Shown piece by piece: positions 25,122-31,325 of a stretch of DNA of 31,325 bases. The stretch covers positions 1 through 31,325 of the forward strand of contig CBFIHN010000018.1 in NCBI GenBank assembly GCA_965662575.1, given 5' to 3'. Positions within the stretch are counted from its first letter, which is position 1, and the number at the start of each line of letters is the position of its first letter. This DNA is from CBFIHN01 sp965662575 (GTDB lineage: Bacteria; Pseudomonadota; Gammaproteobacteria; Francisellales; CACEW01). The notes below the pieces were generated by a model that was not told where the DNA came from, made no database searches, and saw nothing but the letters and a program-made list of their open reading frames with translations. The position numbers and the translations under genes are program-made.

Positions 25122-25150
25122 TTGATCGCCATCAATTTAAAAGAAGGTTT

Positions 25151-25720
25151 ATGATGTCCACAGCGCCCAATATTATCGATCGTGCCAAAAAAATCAAACT
25201 GCTTATTCTTGATGTTGATGGCGTGTTAACTCATGGTGACTTACTCTATACCGACCAGGGTGATGTACTCAAATCTTTTAATGTTCAAGATGGTTTGGGT
25301 ATTAGAATGCTGCAAAAATCAGGCATTGAGATGGCAATTATTACTGGCAATCAATCAGCATCGGTTGCCCATCGTGCTAAGGCCCTTGGTATTCAGTATC
25401 TTTACCAAGGTAAGCTGGAAAAACTCCCCTGCCTTGATGAATTACTTACGCAGCTAAAACTCAAGGCAGATCAAGTGGCTTATGTTGGCGATGACTTGAT
25501 TGATTTACCGTTGCTAACTCGTGTTGGCCTGGCGGTGGCGGTTGCGAATGCCCATGATATGATCAAGCCACATGTTCACTTGCAAACATCGCGCTGCGGG
25601 GGTAACGCAGCAGTCAGAGAAGTTTGTGATCTTATTTTGGCTGCACAGGGTAAGCTCAAGGCTATCGAACAATCCTTCCTAGATCAGGGTCAGTACCTGA
25701 GTGATCAGGCGCCTTGCTAG
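25151..25720 (+). CDS. kdsC: 3-deoxy-D-manno-octulosonate 8-phosphate phosphatase
   Basis: HAD-superfamily phosphatase (tetrameric, no cap) that makes Kdo for lipopolysaccharide core. 189 residues. Motif I is LLILDVDGVLTHG, motif II IITGNQS, motif III lysine in GKLEKLP, and motif IV VGDDLIDLPLL. AAGG lies 3 bases before the first ATG (25151) and 6 before a second (25154), so the start may be one codon later. First gene of the kdsC-lptC-lptA-lptB run; kdsD is not in view. Confidence 0.95.
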   Translation: MMSTAPNIIDRAKKIKLLILDVDGVLTHGDLLYTDQGDVLKSFNVQDGLGIRMLQKSGIEMAIITGNQSASVAHRAKALGIQYLYQGKLEKLPCLDELLTQLKLKADQVAYVGDDLIDLPLLTRVGLAVAVANAHDMIKPHVHLQTSRCGGNAAVREVCDLILAAQGKLKAIEQSFLDQGQYLSDQAPC

Positions 25721-26289
25721 TGTGGCCTAGCAGAACTTTATTTAGTTCGGTTACGTTGGTTCTACTTGTTGCAATCAGTAGCTGGTTCGCGATTAAGTAC
25801 AGTCAGATTAAGCAACCCAAAGCATCTGAGGTCAAAACTGCCTCAACCGTCTTGGATGATATTACGGTTTGGCAAATGACCGTCACAGGGGAGTTGGATT
25901 ATATTGCACAAGCGACGAAAGGTATTCAGTATGGTGACCAAAGGGTTTGGCTAAAGCCGATTAAAGTGGATTTTTATCACCAGCAGCAACCACCCTGGTT
26001 GGGTTCGGCTGATTATGCCTGGGTATCCTCTAATTATCAGAAAATTGAGCTGTTTGATCATGTAACATTACGACGTGCTGCCCATGCCAACCATCCACCT
26101 CTTTTGTTTGGTACCAGTGAATTAACCATTTATCCGCAACGAGATTATATTGATACCAACAAGGCAGTGAGTCTTCGTGAGCCAGGCACTGGGAATATGA
26201 CCACAGCCATTGGTTTAACCGGGTATCCCAAAAAACAGCTATTTCATTTGCTCCATGAGGTAAGAAGTACTTATGTGCCGGCTAGTTAG
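25720..26289 (+). CDS. lptC: LPS export protein LptC
   Basis: Bitopic inner-membrane protein that passes LPS from LptB2FG to LptA in the periplasm. About 189 residues: one N-terminal membrane helix (TLFSSVTLVLLVAISSWFAI) and a periplasmic beta-jellyroll (ITVWQMTVTGELDYIAQATK, LFGTSELTIYPQRDYI). The GTG at 25720 overlaps the kdsC stop (TAGTG); a TTG at 25714 is an alternative. The 3' end overlaps lptA by 17 bp. Assignment relies on fold pattern and order, since LptC is poorly conserved. Confidence 0.9.
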   Translation: MWPSRTLFSSVTLVLLVAISSWFAIKYSQIKQPKASEVKTASTVLDDITVWQMTVTGELDYIAQATKGIQYGDQRVWLKPIKVDFYHQQQPPWLGSADYAWVSSNYQKIELFDHVTLRRAAHANHPPLLFGTSELTIYPQRDYIDTNKAVSLREPGTGNMTTAIGLTGYPKKQLFHLLHEVRSTYVPAS

Positions 26290-26812
26290 TGTTTGCTTGA
26301 TGATTTTTGCAATGGGGGTGTGTTATGCCGATGAATCGCTTGATAGCACTAAGCCAATTATCATTCATAGTGGCTACTTCCAACTGAATGGCAAAGCAAA
26401 TGTGGCTTACTATCAACATCATGTTGAAGCCAATCAAGGTAGCCGCCATTTGAAAAGTGACATGTTATGGGTATACCGCAATTCACAGGGCGCAATAGAT
26501 CATCTCAAGGCTCAGGGTAAACCGGCGTATTTCAATTATATCCCTGCGCCGGGTGAGGCAAGAGTTTATGCACATGCAGTAGACATTATCTATCACCCGC
26601 AGCAAAACTTGTTAATTCTCAGTAAGCATGCGTATTTAAGTCAAAATGGTAATGTATTCAGCGGCCCTAAAATTATCTATAATGCGAAAACGCATCTTGT
26701 TGAAACCGAGAAGCCCCACCAAGGGATTCGCAATACGATGATTTTGCAGCCACAAAAAATGACGTCACAAGCAAAGAACAGGCCCAATGAGCATCAGCAC
26801 ACTCAACGCTAA
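26273..26812 (+). CDS. lptA: periplasmic LPS bridge protein LptA
   Basis: Beta-jellyroll protein forming the periplasmic bridge for LPS between LptC and LptD. 179 residues with a signal peptide cleaved after about residue 19 (VCLMIFAMGVCYA|DES). Mature pattern matches the OstA family: SGYFQLNGKANVAYYQHHVE, KSDMLWVYRN, GKPAYFNYIP, HAVDIIYHPQQNLLILSK. The C-terminal tail is polar (QKMTSQAKNRPNEHQHTQ). It overlaps lptC (17 bp) and lptB (26 bp). Confidence 0.92.
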   Translation: MCRLVSVCLMIFAMGVCYADESLDSTKPIIIHSGYFQLNGKANVAYYQHHVEANQGSRHLKSDMLWVYRNSQGAIDHLKAQGKPAYFNYIPAPGEARVYAHAVDIIYHPQQNLLILSKHAYLSQNGNVFSGPKIIYNAKTHLVETEKPHQGIRNTMILQPQKMTSQAKNRPNEHQHTQR

Positions 26813-27518
26813 AAATTTAGGGAAAAAATATCGCCGACGTTGGGTGGTTAATGATGTTTCTCTCTCAGTAAACTCGGGTGAAATTGTTGGTTTATTGGGC
26901 CCTAATGGTGCGGGAAAAACAACCGCATTTTACATGATTGCCGGTTTGGTGCGTGCAGATCGTGGCCAGGTTGTGATTGATGATCAAGATATTACCCGTT
27001 GGCCAATTCATAAGCGGGCTCATTGTGGTCTCGGCTACTTGCCACAAGAAGCCTCTGTATTTCGCAAGCTCAGTGTTGAAAATAATATTCTGGCTATTTT
27101 GCAATTGCAAAAGCATCTTGATAAAGCCCAGCAACACGAGCGGCTAGAGCACTTATTAGAAGAATTTAATATTGCACATATTCGGAAAAACTTAGGTTTG
27201 AGCTTATCTGGTGGTGAGCGTCGGCGAACTGAAATTGCACGCGCATTAGCCAGTGAGCCGCGCTTTATTTTGCTTGATGAACCATTTGCCGGTGTTGACC
27301 CCATCTCAGTTATTGATATCAAACGGATTATCAATCAACTCAAAGACCGTGGTATCGGTGTACTGATCACTGACCATAACGTCCGCGAAACACTCGACAT
27401 TTGTGAGCGTGCTTATATTGCGAATGCTGGTCGTATTATTGCCCAAGGCAGTGCAGAAGAGGTGTTGGCAGATGATGGGGTGAAAAAAGTCTATCTTGGC
27501 GATAAATTTACTTTGTGA
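26787..27518 (+). CDS. lptB: LPS export ABC transporter ATPase LptB
   Basis: Cytoplasmic ATPase of LptB2FG. 243 residues with Walker A LLGPNGAGKTTAFY, Q-loop YLPQEASVFRKLSVENNI, signature LSLSGGERRRTEIARAL, Walker B FILLDEPFAGVDP and H-loop LITDHNVRETLDIC, all typical of LptB. The start lies within lptA and the stop overlaps ftsI. In many gammaproteobacteria rpoN follows lptB; here it is replaced by ftsI. Confidence 0.97.
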   Translation: MSISTLNAKNLGKKYRRRWVVNDVSLSVNSGEIVGLLGPNGAGKTTAFYMIAGLVRADRGQVVIDDQDITRWPIHKRAHCGLGYLPQEASVFRKLSVENNILAILQLQKHLDKAQQHERLEHLLEEFNIAHIRKNLGLSLSGGERRRTEIARALASEPRFILLDEPFAGVDPISVIDIKRIINQLKDRGIGVLITDHNVRETLDICERAYIANAGRIIAQGSAEEVLADDGVKKVYLGDKFTL

Positions 27519-29209
27519 TGCAACGTTCTAACACTCAGTATCAACATCAACGATTATCCTGGCGCTTGTTGATTGTTGGTCTTGTCTTGTTGCTTGCTCT
27601 TGCGGCGTTACTCGCCAGATTCTCTGATTTAGACTTTATCCAGAGACATTTTTTACACACAGCGCTTGACGATGAATCACAGCACCTGATGATTGTTCCT
27701 GGTGAACGGGGTGACATTTTTGATCGAAATGGGGTGCCATTGGCAGTGAGTGTGCCGATTGATACCATTGTCTTTGATCCTCAAGTGTTGCTTGATCACC
27801 CCCAAGATTGGGATCGGCTGGTTGCCAATCCTGAGTTGCACCTGACAGTGGAGAAATTAACCCAGTTACTGCAGCAACATGCTAAATCGCGCTATCTCAT
27901 TATTCGTCAACATATGCCACCGTCTTTGGCACAAAAGATCACAGATCTTCATATTCCCGGGGTGTATGCGCAGACCTCCTTTACAACCTATTATCCGATG
28001 GGGGCACCAGACGCTCAGCTGGTTGGTTTTACCAATAATAATAACCAAGGCCAAGATGGTTTAGAGTTAGGCTATAACCGTTGGCTTTCGGGTTCCCCTG
28101 GTGAGCGTTTGGTCACAGAAACCGCGATAAACCAAATTACGCGGTTAGATCACTGGATCAAAAAACCTCATTCAGGACATGATTTGCATTTGAGTGTTGA
28201 TAGCCGGATTCAATTTATTGCCTACCAAGCACTAAAAAAGGAAGTGACGAAAACTCGGGCTGCTAGTGGCTCGGTTGTTGTACTTAATCCTAAAAACGGA
28301 GAGGTTTTAGCAGCATTGAGTTACCCCAGTTTTAACCCCAATAATATTGCAGACCATGTGGGTCCCTATGTGCGTAATCGTGCGATGACTGATGGCTTTG
28401 AGCCGGGATCAACAATGAAGGTCATGACTTTGTCAGCGGCGATTGATAGCGGTCAATACACGCCAGAGACGCCGGTTAATACCAGTCCTGGTTATTGGCG
28501 GGTGCAAGGCCACTTTATTCGTGATGATAACAATAATGGGCTAACAACGGTCACCGGTGTGCTGAAGCATTCCAGCAATGTTGGTGCGGCAAAAATTGCG
28601 TTGTCACTACCTTGGCGTGACGTTTATAATCGTATTGCAAAGGCAGGGTTTGGTTCTTATCCTGGTGGTTTTTTCCCAGGCACCACCAGTGGTTATTTGC
28701 CCATGTTTCATCAGTTAACCAAGTTGGATTATGCAACGCTTTCTTTCGGTTATGATGTCAGTGTCTCAACGTTACAACTCGCGCGAGCTTATGCAGCTGT
28801 TGCTAATCAAGGGGTTGAGTATCCTATCAGTTTCCGTCTGCGTAAACATCCGCCACAAGGGACACGTTTGATGCCGGCAAAAACTGCTCAAATGATGATG
28901 ACAATGATGCGTACAGTGGTTGAGCCAGGCGGTACAGGTATTCGTGCAAATATTGTGCATTATCAAGTGGTTGGTAAAACTGGTACCAGTAATAAAGTAG
29001 GGCAACATGGTTTTTCAAATATCAACTATAATGCAATATTTGCCGGTATTGCCCCGATGAAAAACCCAGCATTAGTGATTGTTGTACACATCAATGAACC
29101 TCACTATGGTTGGGCCGTGAGGTTTGGTGGGGTTTCTGCAGCGCCCGTTTTTGCCCAAATTGCGCGACGATCATTGCCATTGCTGGGAGTGAATCCCTCT
29201 ACTGCATAA
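27518..29209 (+). CDS. ftsI: division-specific peptidoglycan transpeptidase (FtsI/PBP3-like)
   Basis: Class B penicillin-binding protein, 563 residues. One N-terminal membrane helix (LLIVGLVLLLALAALLARF), a PBP dimer region starting PGERGDIFDRNGVPLAVSVP, and a transpeptidase domain with the three active-site motifs: Ser298 in FEPGSTMK, SSN in LKHSSNVG, and KTG at about 487 in VGKTGTSNK. The PLAVSV and GLELGYNRWLSG motifs fit FtsI rather than the elongation PBP2. The ATG at 27518 overlaps the lptB stop (TGATG); a GTG one codon earlier is possible. ftsI normally sits in the dcw cluster, so this may be either a moved ftsI or a second PBP3-like copy. Confidence 0.92.
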   Translation: MQRSNTQYQHQRLSWRLLIVGLVLLLALAALLARFSDLDFIQRHFLHTALDDESQHLMIVPGERGDIFDRNGVPLAVSVPIDTIVFDPQVLLDHPQDWDRLVANPELHLTVEKLTQLLQQHAKSRYLIIRQHMPPSLAQKITDLHIPGVYAQTSFTTYYPMGAPDAQLVGFTNNNNQGQDGLELGYNRWLSGSPGERLVTETAINQITRLDHWIKKPHSGHDLHLSVDSRIQFIAYQALKKEVTKTRAASGSVVVLNPKNGEVLAALSYPSFNPNNIADHVGPYVRNRAMTDGFEPGSTMKVMTLSAAIDSGQYTPETPVNTSPGYWRVQGHFIRDDNNNGLTTVTGVLKHSSNVGAAKIALSLPWRDVYNRIAKAGFGSYPGGFFPGTTSGYLPMFHQLTKLDYATLSFGYDVSVSTLQLARAYAAVANQGVEYPISFRLRKHPPQGTRLMPAKTAQMMMTMMRTVVEPGGTGIRANIVHYQVVGKTGTSNKVGQHGFSNINYNAIFAGIAPMKNPALVIVVHINEPHYGWAVRFGGVSAAPVFAQIARRSLPLLGVNPSTA

Positions 29210-29239
29210 AGGGAATTAGCCCGGCATGTTCACTCATAC

Positions 29240-29273
29240 GAACATCACTGTGTCAGTGAGTCATGTTCTTTTT
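29240..29273 (+). terminator. terminator after ftsI
   Basis: GAACAT-CACTG, TGT loop, CAGTG, four unpaired bases, ATGTTC, then a T5 run with nearby T's (29266-29273). It overlaps the 3' end of trpR on the other strand. An upstream ATGTTC at 29226-29231 can pair with the same GAACAT instead. Confidence 0.55.
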
Positions 29274-29549
29274 AAGCAGCGCGTTATATCCCCCATGTTG
29301 ATTGGCCAGGCTACGTGCAACCCGAGTGACTGTGGCGACGCTTAAGCCAAGTTCCTGTGCAACTTCTCTTTGCGTCATGCCCTGGTTGAGTCGCTGTGCA
29401 GCTTGCCAGCGGTCGCTAATCGCCTGTCGTTCTGTCGGTGTAAGTAGGTCTTCCAAAAATGCCCGTAGCGTTGTTTGAGAATCGATTGACAAGACAACAT
29501 GATAGAGTTCATCCATTGTCGAGGTTTCAGTCATTTTATTCTTCCGCAT
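29253..29549 (-). CDS. trpR: Trp repressor family protein
   Basis: TrpR/YerC-type all-helical repressor that binds DNA when charged with tryptophan. 98 residues from the ATG at 29549, overlapping the permease stop (TGATG); an ATG at 29534 has a better ribosome binding site (GGAAG) and would give 93 residues. The helix-turn-helix is TQREVAQELGLSVATVTRVARSL, preceded by LLTPTERQAISDRW, both typical. The operon carries a Trp-box-like palindrome upstream of the permease, so autoregulation is likely. The spacing of the tryptophan-contact residues was not checked. Confidence 0.88.
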   Translation of the reverse strand: MRKNKMTETSTMDELYHVVLSIDSQTTLRAFLEDLLTPTERQAISDRWQAAQRLNQGMTQREVAQELGLSVATVTRVARSLANQHGGYNALLKKNMTH

Positions 29550-30988
29550 CAATCCGCTGCCAATGATAATAAATGTAAAGGCAATAGGCTTGTTCGACGA
29601 AATAATTTATAGCCTAAAAACGCGAGTAAAAATAAGCCAAGCCCCCAAAATGTGGCGACAAAATGATGCCAATTAAATTTTCCTGAGTAAATGTTTAATA
29701 CCTCAGAACCAAACATCATCACAGGAATTAAGACCATGGCACACAACGGTGCAAAGGGGAACCACTTAGCAATAAACGGCAGTTGATTCACTGCATAGCC
29801 TTGGGCTAAGTAAGCACGTCGAAAACGGAAGTGGCTCAGGCAAATGCCAAACCAAGCAATATAACCAGCAACACTAATAATATTAACCAGCCAGGTAAAA
29901 ATGACACCGCTACCAATCAAGGAACTTAAAATAAATAACGTACAAAATAATACGGACACAACAATTGCAACAACTGGGACACCCTTGATGGTTGTACGTT
30001 GTAGTACCCGCGCACCATGAGAGCTGTGACCAACATGCCACAGAACCCTTGATGCTGTATAAAGGCTGGCATTAGCAGTTGATAAAATGGCAGTGACAAC
30101 AACTAGGTTGATAATCGTTGCGGCATATTGTAAACCCGCACTCTTCAGCACAATGGTCAAAGGACTCATCGCTAGATCATGGCCTGAGCTCACCAAATTT
30201 GGGTCTGTGTAAGGAATTAAAAAACTAATCACCGTAATGGTTAATACGTAAAACAACATAATGCGCCAGAAAATCGTGCGGATGGCGCGTGGTATTGAGC
30301 GTTTGGGGTTGTCTGCTTCACCCACGGCAACACCAACTAATTCCGTGCCTTGAAAAGAATAGCCAGCGATTAAGAAAACCGATAAAAAGCCAAGCCAACC
30401 CTGATAAAAAGGCCCATCACCAATGGTGATATTTTTAAAGCCTACTGCAGGTCCAGAGCCTAGTAAACCAAAAATAACCAACATGCCGACGATAATAAAA
30501 ATAATGACAGTCGCAATTTTAATAAATGCCATCATATATTCAGACTCACCATAAACACGCACCGCAAATAGGTTGAGCGCAATAATGATCAAGAAAAAAA
30601 GGACGCTCCACCACAAAGGGTCAATCTGAGGAAACCAATATTGCATGATGACACCGGCACCGATAATTTCAGATGCCACGACTAATACCCAGTTCAGCCA
30701 GTAGTTCCAGCTCATGGCAAAACCAAATGCTGGATCAACATAGCGTGAGGCATAGTCACAAAAAGAGCCAGTAATTGGGCGATAGGCAGCCATTTCTCCG
30801 AGGCTGGTCATCACAAAATAAACGAGGAAGCCAACGGCAATATAGCCCAGAATAGCACCACCAGCACCTGCCATATGAATAGCATTCCCGCTGGCCAAAA
30901 ACAGACCAATACCAATCGTGCCGCCTAAGGCCATCATAGTCAGGTGGCGTGACTTAAGCCCGCGTTGCAATTGATTTTTTGAGTTCAT
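29549..30988 (-). CDS. amino acid permease (APC family, LysP/AroP-like)
   Basis: 479 residues with 12 expected membrane helices, amino acid/proton symporter of the AAT branch. GLKSRHLTMMALGGTIGIGLF, SLGEMAAYRPITGSFCDYAS, SFQGTELVGVAVGEADNP and the FRFRRAYLAQG loop are family marks. By memory the sequence resembles lysine permease LysP most, but co-transcription with trpR and a Trp-box-like operator suggest tryptophan or another aromatic amino acid as substrate. Sequence alone does not settle this, so no symbol is given. The start gives MNSKNQLQRGLKSRHL. It is the first gene of the permease-trpR operon. Confidence 0.93.
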   Translation of the reverse strand: MNSKNQLQRGLKSRHLTMMALGGTIGIGLFLASGNAIHMAGAGGAILGYIAVGFLVYFVMTSLGEMAAYRPITGSFCDYASRYVDPAFGFAMSWNYWLNWVLVVASEIIGAGVIMQYWFPQIDPLWWSVLFFLIIIALNLFAVRVYGESEYMMAFIKIATVIIFIIVGMLVIFGLLGSGPAVGFKNITIGDGPFYQGWLGFLSVFLIAGYSFQGTELVGVAVGEADNPKRSIPRAIRTIFWRIMLFYVLTITVISFLIPYTDPNLVSSGHDLAMSPLTIVLKSAGLQYAATIINLVVVTAILSTANASLYTASRVLWHVGHSSHGARVLQRTTIKGVPVVAIVVSVLFCTLFILSSLIGSGVIFTWLVNIISVAGYIAWFGICLSHFRFRRAYLAQGYAVNQLPFIAKWFPFAPLCAMVLIPVMMFGSEVLNIYSGKFNWHHFVATFWGLGLFLLAFLGYKLFRRTSLLPLHLLSLAAD

Positions 30989-31001
30989 TGAAAATATAAG
31001 T

Positions 31002-31021
31002 TGTATTAGTGAATTAATACA
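31002..31021. promoter_or_regulatory. TrpR-box-like operator
   Basis: TGTATTAGTGAATTAATACA, an inverted repeat with perfect 7-bp arms, 13 bp before the permease ATG. It agrees at 16 of 20 positions with the trp operator pattern TGTACTAGTTAACTAGTACA (as recalled from E. coli), and the outer TGTA/TACA arms are intact. TrpR is encoded in the operon it would control. Confidence 0.6.
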
Positions 31022-31095
31022 TTATCACATTGAAGGCTGAAATACTATTAAACTTGTATTCCCCGTGGCTTGCAACAGCCCCCTAGGGATAAAAT

Positions 31096-31111
31096 ACCCC
31101 GCCGGCGGGGT
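31096..31111. terminator. strong palindrome between divergent genes
   Basis: Perfect 16-bp palindrome ACCCCGCCGGCGGGGT flanked by AAAAT and TGATTT, so the stem can extend. It lies between two divergent genes, where a terminator is not needed; it may insulate them or be part of a mobile or repeat element. Confidence 0.4.
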
Positions 31112-31170
31112 GATTTAATAATGCGCTAGGCAGACTAATCATTAGGCAAATATTCAAAAAAACTTAACCA

Positions 31171-31199
31171 TTTACATGATTTTAAACCAATGTTATATT
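31171..31199 (+). promoter_or_regulatory. promoter of the last, partial gene
   Basis: TTTACA (31171-31176), 17-bp spacer, TATATT (31194-31199) with TG one base upstream of the -10 (extended -10). Predicted start about 31206, roughly 19 nt before the ATG at 31225. Confidence 0.6.
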
Positions 31200-31224
31200 T
31201 GTCATTAATTTCATAAAAAATACA

Positions 31225-31325
31225 ATGACTGTGACGAATTTTTCATTAGCACTGGCGACGATTGGCTTGGTTTTTTCCTCAGCTAGCCTTGAGGCAACAC
31301 AATTGTTAGGCCTGCAGCAATACAA
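31225..31325 (+). CDS. start of a possibly exported protein (3' partial)
   Basis: Only the first ~33 codons are visible: MTVTNFSLALATIGLVFSSA then SLEATQLLGLQQY. The first 20-25 residues have a hydrophobic core ending in small residues, like a signal peptide without a strongly charged N-region. The following ATQLLGLQQY is faintly reminiscent of TolC-family outer-membrane proteins; too little is present to decide. A good promoter precedes it, but no clear ribosome binding site. Confidence 0.5.
   Translation, partial: MTVTNFSLALATIGLVFSSASLEATQLLGLQQY

Noticed and set aside
1..31325. tRNA, rRNA or CRISPR array
   Set aside because: No cloverleaf-like or rRNA-like stretch and no regularly spaced direct repeats were seen in the intergenic regions read by eye.

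Overview
The window reads as chromosomal DNA of a Gram-negative gammaproteobacterium with an A/T-leaning base composition. The evidence is a lipopolysaccharide export operon (kdsC-lptC-lptA-lptB), a type VI secretion spike protein (VgrG), proteobacterial gene orders such as dprA-smg-topA, rsfS-rlmH and argS-SPOR, and a TrpR repressor. A Legionellales or Thiotrichales-like lineage is possible, but nothing here fixes the genus.

Left part (1-7.8 kb), mostly accessory. A VgrG entering from the left edge carries a long C-terminal extension, followed at once by two tiny membrane proteins (candidate toxin and immunity). Next come a decayed glyoxalase I gene, alr (alanine racemase), an XRE/S24-like repressor lacking the catalytic pair, an orphan multi-pass membrane protein, and a serine-recombinase-like gene with a long, hairpin-rich 5' leader.

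Middle part (7.8-14.4 kb), housekeeping with inserts. rlmE, a SPOR/FtsN-like protein and argS run leftward as one operon. A second recombinase-like paralogue faces right, followed by a clear terminator, then adk, a thioredoxin-like gene and def. After a promoter come rsfS and rlmH.

From 14.4 to 21.1 kb a tightly packed rightward operon encodes an O-antigen-ligase-like membrane protein, an unusually long DabB, DabA (inorganic carbon uptake) and a small orphan histidine kinase overlapping dabA. From 21.2 to 25.1 kb lies dprA-smg-topA. From 25.15 to 29.2 kb lie kdsC, lptC, lptA, lptB and ftsI, nearly all overlapping. The right end holds a leftward amino-acid permease-trpR operon with a TrpR-box-like operator, then the first codons of a possibly exported protein.

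The least ordinary parts are: (a) the VgrG extension with its two small membrane proteins; (b) two recombinase-like paralogues whose catalytic serine and neighbouring arginines appear replaced; (c) a dispersed structured repeat of about 45 bp in three copies, two of which flank rlmE-SPOR-argS-recombinase in inverted orientation; (d) the structured leader of the first paralogue; (e) a DabB with an added C-terminal membrane half, coupled to a kinase; (f) a Trp box controlling a permease-trpR operon. All family assignments come from reading motifs by eye; no database search was run.
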